From: Saccharofermentans sp. | GTDB taxonomy: Bacteria > Bacillota_A > Clostridia > Saccharofermentanales > Saccharofermentanaceae | DNA length: 64,000 nucleotides | NCBI GenBank assembly: GCA_024695565.1 | Contig: JAILHX010000157.1 | Coordinates: 4,550-68,549 of the forward strand | Direction of reading: 5' to 3' | Shown: in pieces, positions 25,842-34,585 of the stretch | Layout of the letters: each line of letters opens with the position of its first letter | How positions within the stretch are numbered: the stretch's first letter is position 1 | Notes under the pieces: model-generated | Database searches by the model: none | What the model was told of the DNA's origin: nothing | The model's input: only the letters and a program-made list of their open reading frames with translations | Position numbers and translations under genes: made by a program

Positions 25842-25870
25842 AAAGAGGCGTCCTGCGGGGCGCCTTTTTT
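25842..25870 (+). terminator. rho-independent terminator after the surface protein
   Basis: Stem AGGCGTCC / GGGCGCCT (with one T-G pair) around TGCG, followed by T6. Confidence 0.85.
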
Positions 25871-25927
25871 ACGTTATTGAATAAATTTTATTTGGCCTAT
25901 TCAAAATGCTGATTTCAGCGACATGTT

Positions 25928-25936
25928 TGTTATAAT
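25928..25936 (+). promoter_or_regulatory. extended -10 promoter of thyA
   Basis: TGTTATAAT (TG one base before TATAAT), 31 nt upstream of the start codon. No clear -35. Confidence 0.5.
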
Positions 25937-25967
25937 CGAAAATATCAATTAAAAGGCGGTGGATATT

Positions 25968-26801
25968 ATGAGCCGGGCAGATGATATTTTCGATGAGAAC
26001 ATTAAGACTATCCTTAATTCAGGCTATTCAACCATTAATGACAAGGTAAGGCCCCATTGGGCTGACGACGGAGCTCCGGCTTATACATATAAGGCGTTTG
26101 CTATCGTTAACCGTTATAACCTTGCTGAAGAATTCCCGATGTTCACACAACGCTGGATCAACTTCAAGGCTGCTGTAGATGAGCTTTTGTGGATCTGGCA
26201 GAAGAAATCCAATAATGTTAATGACCTTAACTCTCATATCTGGGATGCATGGGCTGATGAGACAGGTTCCATCGGTAAGGCTTACGGCTATCAGTTGGGA
26301 GTTAAGCACAAATATAAGGAAGGCGAGTTCGACCAGGTCGACCGCGTTCTCTATGACCTTAAGAATAATCCTTCATCCAGAAGGATCATGACAAACATCT
26401 ATGTTCATCAGGATCTTTCCGAGATGCATCTTTATCCCTGCGCTTATTCCATGACATTCAACGTTACAGGCAATAAGCTCAACGCCATTCTTAACCAGAG
26501 AAGTAACGATATGCTCGTTGCAAATGCATGGAACGTATGCCAGTACGCTGTTCTGGTTCATCTCATGGCAAGATGTTCGGGTCTTGAAGTAGGTGAGTTT
26601 GTTCACGTTATCGCTGACGCTCACATATATGACAGACATGTTGATATCGTTAAGGAATTGATCGAGATGCCTAAGTATCCTGCACCGAAGCTCGTTCTTG
26701 ATGAAGGGATCACGGATTTCTATCAGTTCACTACAGATAACATCAGACTTGAAGGCTATGAGGCCGGCCCTAAGATCAAGGGCATTCCCGTTGCAGTCTG
26801 A
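25968..26801 (+). CDS. thyA: thymidylate synthase, divergent form
   Basis: Makes dTMP from dUMP using methylene-tetrahydrofolate. Motifs: SSRRIMTNIY (phosphate-binding arginine pair), catalytic Cys158 in HLYPCAYSMTF, ILNQRSNDM (Arg/Asp), NAWNVCQYA (Asn) and GEFVHVIADAHIYDRH. The usual PCH...Q motif is PCA: the His next to the nucleophile is Ala159. The length of 277 is close to the 264 of E. coli ThyA. I start at the ATG at 25968 with AAGGCGG 8 nt upstream; a GTG at 25959 lies too close to it. It heads a three-gene run with a phosphatase and folA, whose product recycles the dihydrofolate it makes. Confidence 0.93.
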   Translation: MSRADDIFDENIKTILNSGYSTINDKVRPHWADDGAPAYTYKAFAIVNRYNLAEEFPMFTQRWINFKAAVDELLWIWQKKSNNVNDLNSHIWDAWADETGSIGKAYGYQLGVKHKYKEGEFDQVDRVLYDLKNNPSSRRIMTNIYVHQDLSEMHLYPCAYSMTFNVTGNKLNAILNQRSNDMLVANAWNVCQYAVLVHLMARCSGLEVGEFVHVIADAHIYDRHVDIVKELIEMPKYPAPKLVLDEGITDFYQFTTDNIRLEGYEAGPKIKGIPVAV

Positions 26802-26816
26802 TAAGGCGGCCAAGGC

Positions 26817-27530
26817 ATGAAGTTAATATTCATCAGACACGGGGATCCTGATTATGAGAAGGATTCCTTAACAGAGAAGGGGTGGCGTGAGGCTGAGATC
26901 CTTGCTGAACGCGTAGCTAAATGGGATATAAAGCAGATCTACTGTTCGCCTTTGGGAAGAGCTAAGGATACGTGTTCAGTCACTCTTAAGAAGACTGGCA
27001 GAGAAGCAATCACCTGTGACTGGCTCAAGGAATTCTATTACAGGATCTGGGATGAGAAAGAAGGCGAGTGGACAATTGCCTGGGACTTCTATCCGAGAGA
27101 CTTCAACGACAGGGATGACCTTCATGACAAGAACCTCTGGGCAGATACTGAGATCATGAAGACCGGAGATATCGCGCAGCACGCTCAGGAAGTCTATGAA
27201 GGCTTTGATGCACTTCTTGCCAAGCATGGCTATAAGAGAAACGACAAAGGCTTCTACGACGTTATAGAACACAATGACGACAATATCGTGTTCTTCTGTC
27301 ATTTCGGCGTTACAGCCCTGATCTTAGGTCATCTGATCGGAGTTGCCGCACCTGCTATCTGGCAGGGGATGATGATGGCACCTACATCAATTACGGTGCT
27401 GGGTTCAGAAGAGAGGATCCCGGGCGAGGCAAGCTTCAGGATTCAGACCTTTGCTGACAGCAGACATCTTTTTGAAGCCGGAGAACCGATATCTCAATCA
27501 GGTTATTTCACACCAATATTTGAGGGGTAA
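26817..27530 (+). CDS. histidine phosphatase family protein
   Basis: Phosphoglycerate-mutase-like phosphatase. The catalytic His is in LIFIRHGDPDYE near residue 9, with Arg in CSPLGRAKDT, and the second His in VFFCHFGVTALI. The 237 residues are longer than a simple CobC/PhoE phosphatase, with an insertion around residues 75-120. It lies 15 bp after thyA and 4 bp before folA, in one transcript. The position between two folate/thymidylate genes suggests a nucleotide or pterin-phosphate substrate, but this is inference from context only. Confidence 0.88.
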   Translation: MKLIFIRHGDPDYEKDSLTEKGWREAEILAERVAKWDIKQIYCSPLGRAKDTCSVTLKKTGREAITCDWLKEFYYRIWDEKEGEWTIAWDFYPRDFNDRDDLHDKNLWADTEIMKTGDIAQHAQEVYEGFDALLAKHGYKRNDKGFYDVIEHNDDNIVFFCHFGVTALILGHLIGVAAPAIWQGMMMAPTSITVLGSEERIPGEASFRIQTFADSRHLFEAGEPISQSGYFTPIFEG

Positions 27531-27534
27531 TACT

Positions 27535-28029
27535 ATGATAGCAATTTCAGCAGTAGACAAAAATTGGGCAATCGGAAACAAGGGACATCTCCTTATCTCT
27601 TTGCCTGAGGACCAGAAAGGCGTATTCAGAAAGTACACGGCAGGTCATACGGTAGTATATGGCAGAAAGACTTTGGAGACGTTCCCGGGACAGAAGCTCC
27701 TTCCCAACCGTGTGAATGTAATCATGTCCAGAAGCTTTGAGTATGAGAAGGAAGGAGCTCTTATCCTTCACTCCGCAGCAGAACTCGAAGACTTCTTGAG
27801 CCTTACTGAAGATGAGGTTTATCTCATCGGAGGTGCTTCACTCTACAATACACTTATTGGCTTGTGCGACAGAGCGATCATCACGAGCATCAGGGCAGAG
27901 TTTGAAGCAGACTGTTACTTCCCGAACCTTGATGAAGATCCCGATTGGGAATTGGAATCGGAAGAAGATCCGGTCATGAGCGAGAAGGGTGTGGAGTTCA
28001 CGGTTAAGCATTATAAGAGAAAGGCGTAA
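27535..28029 (+). CDS. folA: dihydrofolate reductase
   Basis: Reduces dihydrofolate to tetrahydrofolate with NADPH. Motifs: MIAISAVDKNWAIGNKGHLL (substrate loop with Trp), VVYGRKTLETFP (NADPH binding), NRVNVIMSR, and VYLIGGASLYNTLI. The length of 164 is typical. The ATG at 27535 follows TGAGGGG; the longer frame to 27451 lies inside the phosphatase gene. The stop codon lies inside the terminator stem. Coupling to thyA is the standard thymidylate cycle arrangement apart from the phosphatase in between. Confidence 0.96.
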   Translation: MIAISAVDKNWAIGNKGHLLISLPEDQKGVFRKYTAGHTVVYGRKTLETFPGQKLLPNRVNVIMSRSFEYEKEGALILHSAAELEDFLSLTEDEVYLIGGASLYNTLIGLCDRAIITSIRAEFEADCYFPNLDEDPDWELESEEDPVMSEKGVEFTVKHYKRKA

Positions 28030-28049
28030 CATCTGTTACGCCTTTTCTT
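28020..28049. terminator. bidirectional terminator between folA and the DUF4012 gene
   Basis: Perfect 11-bp stem AAAGGCGTAAC / GTTACGCCTTT with a 4-nt loop ATCT. It has T-rich DNA on the plus strand side and overlaps the folA stop codon. Confidence 0.85.
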
Positions 28050-30313
28050 TATGCTTCTTCTTCAATTGTCTCTTCTGTAAGTTCCTCTTCTTCAGCCTGC
28101 GGACGGTAATCCGTGATCAGGGGCTGTGTCATTATCGTTGGCGGAGTGGTTACCCCGGGAGCTGTTGTGGCTGTGTAGGAGAACGTTATCGTCTCGCCTG
28201 GGTGAAGAATGAATCTCGGTGAGAATCCGAGCTCCAAGTCGTTATATTTCTCTATGGTCATAGATACCTCACCATCGTTCTCAAAGTCGCTTACAGAGCC
28301 TCCGGCAGGAGCGAAGAGGTAGATAAGCGAGTTCATCGATCCGCCGTAATCCATGGCGAGGATATACGCATTGCCTTCGCCGATCTCAAGTGTCTCTTCA
28401 TCGATGTTGTTGGTAACTGCAACGGTTACACGGTATGACATGGAGCCGTCTTCATTGAGGACTCCGTCATCGTAAGAGATATCTATGTCGAGATAAGGTC
28501 CGAGCTTGTTGGCGTCGTTAACGCTGAAAAATACGCCAAGAGCAGGGTTCTCGGGATCGGTATTAAGAGAACCGGAGAATCCGAGATCAAATATGATCTG
28601 CTCGGCTTCGGGATCCTTCATCCACATCATGAAGACTCTGTCCTCGCTGCTTTCTTTTATAATGTCCAGAAGCGTGATGAGCGAGTCTTTATTGAGATTG
28701 TCCATGACCTGGCCGCCTACGATCTTTGCCGTCTCAGCGAAAATATAGTCGGTCATGACATTGGCTTCATCCATACCGTATGTGGTGAAGTAGTCGATAT
28801 AGATCTGTCTCTGGAGATAATCCACGGCATTTGTCTCATCGATGGTAACGCCGTTTGAGAGAGTAACGGGGCCTGTGACAGCCATGAGTCTCTGGATGAT
28901 GTGGGGAGTAAGAGATACTACGCCGTCAACATTTACGCCGTTGAATTCCTGATATGCAGAACCCCAGAGTTCGGCAGCTCTCGGGAAATGAGGGTTGCAG
29001 GAAGCTCTTCGGGGGTTATTGCCGTACCAGTCGCTCAAGAACAGCTTGTTCTCGGTATCCGTGATGTCTATCCAAGAAGCATGGGTATCGGGGATAACGT
29101 TATAGATGGAAGTAAAGTCTCCAAAGTAGAGGATGCCGTCCTTTAATGACAGGTTGCCGATAGAACCGGGGAAGCCTCCGCATGCACGCATCTCGGCGCT
29201 GTTCTGGGCAACTATTATGAAGAACTTGTCTTCGCCGTCACCGACAATGTTGTCGTAAAGAGGCCTGTAAGTGTCGGCTTCGTTGATGATATTTAATATA
29301 GTAATCATCTTCTCTGAATACTTATTGTATATTTCCGGATCTTCCGCTTCACCGGCAAGCAGTATGAGAGTGTCATTGATCTCAACAAGTTCAGGAGTTA
29401 TCTCATCAAGAAGGTCCCAATATGCGGTGATTACAGCCGTATTGATACCCGGATGCATTCTGAGGTCGGAGAACGGCGTCTCGGTCATGACGGCAGCTGC
29501 AGGGCGGAGAATGTCTGAAGATGCGCTGTTTAGGAGCGGAATGAGCACATCTGCATTCTTGCCGATGACCCTGTACTGTGAAATCTGGTCTTCGAGCATG
29601 CCTGTGTGGAATTCAGGAAGATCGCCGAGCTCATAGAGGATCTTGGATGCAGCAGGACTTAAGTCATCGATCATGTCACAGTAACCGCTGATGCGGAGAG
29701 CCATCTCAGGTCCCATATTGGTGATGTCGAGCAACTCGAGATCAGGCTGGCCGAGTTCTCTTACATAGCCGGAAGCAGGTTTTAAGATCGTCTCGGTAGC
29801 TTCTTCAGCTATGTCGAGAGCTTTGCCTGCTGTGTTAAGGTCTTCCTTAATGTCAGAACCTGCAAAAGGAATATAAGATGCTGCCTGCCAGGTGGCGTCG
29901 GCGAGGTCAGCTCTTAAGCTGACTATACACTGCTCTGCTCTTACGATGCATGCATCTGCTGAATCGGCATCGCCGTCTTTAAGATAACTGATCGACATCT
30001 TGAGTGATGCTTTGAGCTCTCTGGCGTCACTTAAGGCCTTACTGGCGCTTATGAAGCAGGGAATGCCTACTGCCGCAGAAGCTACGACCAGGGTGGAAGC
30101 TACTGATACGACAGGGATCCAGACTTTTTTGGGGATCTTATTAAAAAAACTCTTTATCTTACCGGGCTTGGCGTTTTTGCCGGTCTTAGGCCCGGTCTTT
30201 CCGGCATTTGAGGCTTTGGCCTTCTTATCTGATGCTCTCTTTGCGCCCTTGTGGTTTGCGTATGCAGCCTTGGAATTCACGAAAATATTATCCTGTTGAC
30301 TTGTCTTCTTCAA
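28049..30313 (-). CDS. DUF4012-family membrane-anchored envelope protein
   Basis: TTG start at 30313, supported by GGGAGA 8 nt upstream. Residues 1-~65 are Lys/Ala/Gly-rich and cytoplasmic; residues ~68-92 form a single membrane anchor (WIPVVSVASTLVVASAAVGI). The large outside part contains VAQNSAEMRACGGFPGSIG, the DUF4012 signature (compare the family's NPAELRPTGGFIG), and then a region with DGVVSLTPHIIQRLMAVTGPV. The last residues are acidic (EEEELTEETIEEEA). The family is common in Gram-positive bacteria and is often near exopolysaccharide genes, but no such genes are near here. Its molecular role is not established. It is transcribed alone against its neighbours. Confidence 0.85.
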   Translation of the reverse strand: MKKTSQQDNIFVNSKAAYANHKGAKRASDKKAKASNAGKTGPKTGKNAKPGKIKSFFNKIPKKVWIPVVSVASTLVVASAAVGIPCFISASKALSDARELKASLKMSISYLKDGDADSADACIVRAEQCIVSLRADLADATWQAASYIPFAGSDIKEDLNTAGKALDIAEEATETILKPASGYVRELGQPDLELLDITNMGPEMALRISGYCDMIDDLSPAASKILYELGDLPEFHTGMLEDQISQYRVIGKNADVLIPLLNSASSDILRPAAAVMTETPFSDLRMHPGINTAVITAYWDLLDEITPELVEINDTLILLAGEAEDPEIYNKYSEKMITILNIINEADTYRPLYDNIVGDGEDKFFIIVAQNSAEMRACGGFPGSIGNLSLKDGILYFGDFTSIYNVIPDTHASWIDITDTENKLFLSDWYGNNPRRASCNPHFPRAAELWGSAYQEFNGVNVDGVVSLTPHIIQRLMAVTGPVTLSNGVTIDETNAVDYLQRQIYIDYFTTYGMDEANVMTDYIFAETAKIVGGQVMDNLNKDSLITLLDIIKESSEDRVFMMWMKDPEAEQIIFDLGFSGSLNTDPENPALGVFFSVNDANKLGPYLDIDISYDDGVLNEDGSMSYRVTVAVTNNIDEETLEIGEGNAYILAMDYGGSMNSLIYLFAPAGGSVSDFENDGEVSMTIEKYNDLELGFSPRFILHPGETITFSYTATTAPGVTTPPTIMTQPLITDYRPQAEEEELTEETIEEEA

Positions 30314-30431
30314 ATTAATTATCTCCCGTAATCTTATCCTTATATAATGCCTTCGAAAGGTTATCGAACATCCTTTAAGAATAAAAGTTATATTTGTATG
30401 AAACTAAAGGAATTATAACAATAAATTCTTC

Positions 30432-30460
30432 TTGCGCTTTATTTTTCTTTTTGTTAGAAT
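30432..30460 (+). promoter_or_regulatory. predicted rpsB promoter
   Basis: TTGCGC, 17-nt spacer, TAGAAT, about 100 nt upstream of the rpsB start codon. Confidence 0.6.
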
Positions 30461-30478
30461 ACTCGAGCATAAAAATCA

Positions 30479-30533
30479 CGCATACATTCCGACTGTGGCC
30501 AATTTTGAGCTGAATATTACTTTGATGTATGCG
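30479..30533 (+). promoter_or_regulatory. candidate ribosomal-protein leader structure before rpsB
   Basis: CGCATACAT (30479-30487) pairs perfectly with ATGTATGCG (30525-30533). It encloses a 37-nt internal region and ends 11 nt before the AGGAGG ribosome site of rpsB. Position and shape fit an autoregulatory S2-binding leader, which is known for rpsB in other bacteria; the binding itself is inferred. Confidence 0.5.
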
Positions 30534-30558
30534 GAAGAAAGAACAGGAGGATTATTTT

Positions 30559-31368
30559 ATGCCAGTTATTTTAATGAAGCAGCTTCTTGAAGCAGGCGTA
30601 CACTTCGGTCATCAGACACGTCGTTGGAACCCTAAGATGTCTGAGTACATCTTCACGGAGCGTAACTCAATCCACATCATCGATTTGCAGAAGACAGTCA
30701 AGAAGGTCGACGAGGCCTATGACGCTATGCGCGAGCTCGCTGAGAAGGGTGATATCCTTTTCGTAGGTACAAAGAAGCAGGCTCAGGATTCCATCAAGGA
30801 AGAAGCTCAGCGTTGCGGACAGTTCTATGTTAACTATCGTTGGCTCGGTGGTACACTCACAAACTTCGTAACAATCAAGAAGAGAGCAGCAAGACTCGAA
30901 GAACTCCGCAGAATGGAAGCTGACGGTTCTTTCGAACTCCGTACAAAGAAGGAAGTTGCTAAGCTCAAGCTCGAGATGACAAAGCTCGACCAGAACCTCG
31001 GCGGTATCGTTGGTATGGTTAAGCTCCCTGCAGCACTCTTCATCGTTGACACAAAGAAGGAGCACAATGCTGTAGCAGAGGCTAAGAGACTTGGTATCCC
31101 GATCATCGCTATCGTTGATACAAACTGCGATCCTGATGAAGTAGACTATGTAATCCCGGGTAACGATGACGCTATCCGTGCAGTTAAGCTCATCACAGCT
31201 AAGATGGCTGACGCTGTTATCGAGGCTCATCAGGGTGAGGATGCTACATCTGAGGGTATGGACATTGATTCTGTTCAGGCTCAGGCTGAGACAGCAGAGG
31301 TTGCTGAGGATCAGGCTACTGAGGAAGCAGCAGACAAGTCTATCGAAGAGATCGCTTCCGAGTCTTAA
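30559..31368 (+). CDS. rpsB: 30S ribosomal protein S2
   Basis: Small-subunit protein. The start [27 protein letters not shown] is diagnostic, as are [25 protein letters not shown] and [16 protein letters not shown] take the ATG at 30559 after AGGAGG; an upstream in-frame ATG at 30529 lies inside the leader stem. The core is ~230 residues; the extra ~40-residue tail is Ala/Glu-rich ([15 protein letters not shown]), as in several Clostridia. Together with tsf it forms the conserved rpsB-tsf pair. Confidence 0.98.
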   Translation: MPVILMKQLLEAGVHFGHQTRRWNPKMSEYIFTERNSIHIIDLQKTVKKVDEAYDAMRELAEKGDILFVGTKKQAQDSIKEEAQRCGQFYVNYRWLGGTLTNFVTIKKRAARLEELRRMEADGSFELRTKKEVAKLKLEMTKLDQNLGGIVGMVKLPAALFIVDTKKEHNAVAEAKRLGIPIIAIVDTNCDPDEVDYVIPGNDDAIRAVKLITAKMADAVIEAHQGEDATSEGMDIDSVQAQAETAEVAEDQATEEAADKSIEEIASES

Positions 31369-31403
31369 TTTTCGAAAATAAATACTCGCAAAGGAGAAAA
31401 TAT

Positions 31404-32342
31404 ATGGCAGTTACAGCACAACAGGTAAAAGAACTCCGTGAGCTCACAGATTGCGGCATCATGGACTGCAAGAAGGCACTTATCGAGTGCGATGGTGATA
31501 TCGAGAAGGCTAAGGGCTGGCTTCGTGAGAAGGGTATGGCTAAGGCTGAGAAGAAGTCCGCAAGAGTAGCTGCAGAGGGTGCAGTTATCTCCAAGATCTC
31601 TGATGACAAGAAGACGGGCGTTCTCGTTGAGATCAACATCGAGACAGACTTCGCTGCTAACACAGATAAGTTCAAGAACTTCTCTGACGCTGTTGCTACA
31701 CACATCCTTACAAAGAAGCCTGCTACTATTGAAGAGCTTATGGCTCAGCCTCTTTACAATGATGAGTCCAAGACAGTTGAGGTCTTCCAGAAGGAAGCTA
31801 TCGCTGATATCGGTGAGAATACATCGATCAGAAGATTCATTGTTTATGAGGTAGAGGGCAACGGCGCTGTTGCTTCTTACATCCACATGGGCGGTAAGGT
31901 CGGCGTATTCGTAGAAGTAGGTACTTCTGACGATTCCGTTATCACAAAGCCTGAGTTCGAAGAATTCGCTAAGAACATCGGTATGCAGGTTGCAGCTTCA
32001 AGACCCGGATGGGTTGAGGAGAAGGATGTTCCCCAGTCTGAGCTCGACAAGGAGACAGAGATCCTCAAGAACAAGGCTCTCGAAGAGGGCAAGCCTGAGG
32101 CTATCATCATGACAAGGATCATCCCGGGCCAGATCAAGAACTTCTACAAGATGAACTGCCTCGTAGATCAGGAGTACATCAAGGATGAGGACATCAACGT
32201 TGCACAGTACATCGAGCAGACAGGCAAGGCATTAGGCGCTGAGCTCTGCATCGTACGTTTCACACGCTTCGGTCTCGGTGAGGGTATCGAGAAGAAGGTT
32301 GATGACTTCGCTGAGGAAGTTAGAAAGCAGGCTGGTCTTTAA
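31404..32342 (+). CDS. tsf: translation elongation factor Ts
   Basis: Nucleotide exchange factor for EF-Tu. The N-terminal UBA-like part reads VKELRELTDCGIMDCKKALIECDGDIEKA, and the TDF(A)xNTDKF motif appears as ETDFAANTDKFKNF. The VASYIHMGGKVGVFVEV block is also conserved. The length of 312 is typical for Firmicutes. Ribosome site AAAGGAG precedes it, and a strong terminator of the recurring family follows. Confidence 0.98.
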   Translation: MAVTAQQVKELRELTDCGIMDCKKALIECDGDIEKAKGWLREKGMAKAEKKSARVAAEGAVISKISDDKKTGVLVEINIETDFAANTDKFKNFSDAVATHILTKKPATIEELMAQPLYNDESKTVEVFQKEAIADIGENTSIRRFIVYEVEGNGAVASYIHMGGKVGVFVEVGTSDDSVITKPEFEEFAKNIGMQVAASRPGWVEEKDVPQSELDKETEILKNKALEEGKPEAIIMTRIIPGQIKNFYKMNCLVDQEYIKDEDINVAQYIEQTGKALGAELCIVRFTRFGLGEGIEKKVDDFAEEVRKQAGL

Positions 32343-32382
32343 TAGGCACAGGTTCTTTTCTAAGACCTTAATCAACAAAATC

Positions 32383-32417
32383 AAGGGTTGTCTCACTTAT
32401 GAGGCAACCCTTTTTCC
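32383..32417 (+). terminator. rho-independent terminator after tsf (recurring stem family)
   Basis: Twelve-base-pair stem AAGGGTTGTCTC / GAGGCAACCCTT with loop ACTTAT, followed by T5. It has the same core and the same T-G pair as terminators at 4191, 54452 and 63863. Confidence 0.92.
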
Positions 32418-32501
32418 ATTTCATTTAATTTTTCCTTTTATTAAATAAATATTATTGTTAAAATCTAGTGTAAGAATTTTAAGCGGAGGATCCAATTTAA
32501 T

Positions 32502-33209
32502 ATGGGTGAGACAAAGTATAATCGCATACTCCTTAAGATATCGGGAGAAGCATTGGCAGGAGATGCCAAGGTAGGCATCAATGATGAGGTCCTCAAGGAG
32601 ATTTCAACAAACATCAAGGCAGTAGCTGATCTGGGCGTTCAGGTTGCTATCGTTGTAGGCGGCGGCAACTTCTGGCGCGGAAGATCTTCAGAGAAGATGG
32701 ACAGAGTTACAGCAGACCACATGGGAATGCTTGCAACCCTCATGAACTCACTTGCACTTTCTGACGCTCTTGAGCAGCAGGGTGCGGTTACGAGAGTTCT
32801 GTCAGCTGTTGAAGTAAGACAAATGGCTGAACCTTATATCAGGAAGAGAGCCGTAAGACACCTGGAAAAGGGCAGGATCGTCATCTTCGCATGCGGAACA
32901 GGCAACCCTTATTTCTCCACGGACACAGGGGCTGCCTTAAGAGCAACCGAGATCGGTGCGTACGTATTCCTTAAAGCTACTATGGTTGACGGCGTTTATG
33001 ACAAGGATCCCAACATTTATCCTGATGCAAAGAAGTATGACACAGTATCTCATGACGAGGTCTTAACACTTAATCTCAAGGTCATGGATGCTACAGCTGC
33101 TGCGCTCTGCCGTGATAACCACACGAAGATCCTCGTATTCTCAATGAAGGATCCTGAGAACATCGTCAGGATCGCCAAGGGCGAAAAGCTCGGAACAATT
33201 GTTGAATAA
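32502..33209 (+). CDS. pyrH: uridylate kinase
   Basis: Phosphorylates UMP to UDP; amino-acid-kinase fold, hexameric. Motifs: RILLKISGEALAGD, VAIVVGGGNFWRGR, DHMGMLATLMNSLAL, FACGTGNPYFSTDTGAALRA and MVDGVYDKDP. The length of 235 is normal. GCGGAGGAT precedes the ATG. It begins the pyrH-frr-uppS-cdsA-dxr-rseP-ispG-polC run, in which gaps are small or genes overlap. No convincing promoter could be picked in the AT-rich gap after the tsf terminator. Confidence 0.98.
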   Translation: MGETKYNRILLKISGEALAGDAKVGINDEVLKEISTNIKAVADLGVQVAIVVGGGNFWRGRSSEKMDRVTADHMGMLATLMNSLALSDALEQQGAVTRVLSAVEVRQMAEPYIRKRAVRHLEKGRIVIFACGTGNPYFSTDTGAALRATEIGAYVFLKATMVDGVYDKDPNIYPDAKKYDTVSHDEVLTLNLKVMDATAAALCRDNHTKILVFSMKDPENIVRIAKGEKLGTIVE

Positions 33210-33237
33210 AAAATGCAAATAAAGGGAGGCTACTACT

Positions 33238-33810
33238 ATGGCTATGATCGAGATCACAAAGAAAGATTACGATGATATCGAAGCAAAAATGCAAAAGTGC
33301 ATCGATAATCTTCAGGAAAACCTCAATACTATCCGTGCCGGCCGTGCTAATCCGCACGTGTTAGACAAGATCACCGTTGATTACTACGGTGCTCCGTCTC
33401 CGCTTAATGCAGTTGCCAATATTCAGGTTCCTGAAGCAAGAATGATCACTCTTGCTCCATGGGATCCAAAGATGCTCAAGGATATCGAGCATGCTATCCA
33501 GGCTTCTGACCTCGGAATCAATCCTACAAATGACGGTAAGATGATCAGACTCGTTTTCCCCATGCTTACAGAAGAGAGACGTAAGGATCTTGTTAAGCAG
33601 GTTAAGGTCTATGGCGACGAGACAAAGGTCGTTATCCGCAACAACCGCCGTGACGCTATCGATAAGATGCGTTCAGCTAACAAGAAGAAGGAACTTACAG
33701 ACGATCTTCTCAAGGAATTCGAAGAGAAGGTTCAGAAGATCACAGATAAGTTCACCGCTGAAGTAGACAAGGTCTGCGAAGGCAAGAATAAGGAATTGAT
33801 GGAAATCTGA
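33238..33810 (+). CDS. frr: ribosome recycling factor
   Basis: Releases ribosomes after termination, together with EF-G. Motifs: LNTIRAGRANPHVLDKITVDYYGA, APWDPKMLKDIEHAI and LTEERRKDLVKQVK. The length of 190 is slightly above the usual 185. GGGAGGC lies before the ATG at 33238, and the second ATG (codon 3) is an alternative start. It is 6 bp from uppS. Confidence 0.98.
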   Translation: MAMIEITKKDYDDIEAKMQKCIDNLQENLNTIRAGRANPHVLDKITVDYYGAPSPLNAVANIQVPEARMITLAPWDPKMLKDIEHAIQASDLGINPTNDGKMIRLVFPMLTEERRKDLVKQVKVYGDETKVVIRNNRRDAIDKMRSANKKKELTDDLLKEFEEKVQKITDKFTAEVDKVCEGKNKELMEI

Positions 33811-33816
33811 TCTTAG

Positions 33817-34584
33817 ATGGCCTTTTTAGGAAACAAACAGCAGAAGACCTATGATACGGGTGACCTTAAGGTCCCCGTATCTTTGGGTGTAATAATGGAC
33901 GGCAACGGAAGATGGGCTACCCAAAGACACCTTCCGAGAAGTGCCGGACACAGGGCAGGCGCCGAGAACCTCAAGGAGCTCTGCCGTAACTGCGGAAGAT
34001 ACGGAGTAAAGTATCTTACCGTGTATGCCTTCTCTACAGAGAATTGGGCCAGACCCCAGAATGAAGTGGAACAGCTCATGAAGCTCTTTGTCGAGTTCGT
34101 TGACCGTTACGATCCCGAGCTCAAGGAAGAAGGTGTCAGGATGAGATTTACGGGAGACATCCCGGCTCTGCCTGAGAAAGTAAAAGAAACGATCAAGATC
34201 GAGGAAGAGAGATCCAAAGACCGTGAGAAGATGCAGCTCATAATTGCATTCAATTACGGTGGCAGGAGAGAGATCGTAAGCAGCTGCCAGAAGTTGGCTG
34301 AGCAGGTCAAGGCTGGAACGTTAGAGCCTTCCGACATAACCGAACAGATGATCTCCGATAATCTTTATCTTCCTGACGTGCCTGATCCGGAACTTATCAT
34401 CAGACCCAGCGGTGAGCTGAGGATCTCCAACTTCCTTTTGTGGGAGTGTGCTTATTCAGAGTTTTGGATATCTGACGTTCTGTGGCCGGACTTCGGTTAT
34501 GAAGAACTGACACAGGCCTTCAGGGATTATGCGTTAAGAGACAGACGCTTCGGCGGTCTGTCGAAGAAAGACAGTAAGACTTAA
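33817..34584 (+). CDS. uppS: isoprenyl transferase (undecaprenyl diphosphate synthase)
   Basis: cis-Prenyltransferase that makes undecaprenyl diphosphate, the lipid carrier of cell-wall synthesis. Catalytic Asp in GVIMDGNGRWATQR, the GHRAG motif, YAFSTENWARP, and the C-terminal LIIRPSGELRISNFLLWE block are all conserved. The length of 255 is typical. No ribosome site is obvious in the 6-bp gap; translation may follow frr. It belongs to the same pathway as dxr and ispG downstream. Confidence 0.97.
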   Translation: MAFLGNKQQKTYDTGDLKVPVSLGVIMDGNGRWATQRHLPRSAGHRAGAENLKELCRNCGRYGVKYLTVYAFSTENWARPQNEVEQLMKLFVEFVDRYDPELKEEGVRMRFTGDIPALPEKVKETIKIEEERSKDREKMQLIIAFNYGGRREIVSSCQKLAEQVKAGTLEPSDITEQMISDNLYLPDVPDPELIIRPSGELRISNFLLWECAYSEFWISDVLWPDFGYEELTQAFRDYALRDRRFGGLSKKDSKT

Positions 34585-34585
34585 T

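Noticed and set aside
28506..30299. Plus-strand frames inside the DUF4012 gene
   Set aside because: They are short, lack ribosome sites and oppose a gene with a recognised family signature and its own start.
30529..30558. Upstream rpsB start at 30529
   Set aside because: It falls in the leader stem without a ribosome site, while the ATG at 30559 follows AGGAGG and begins the conserved S2 sequence.
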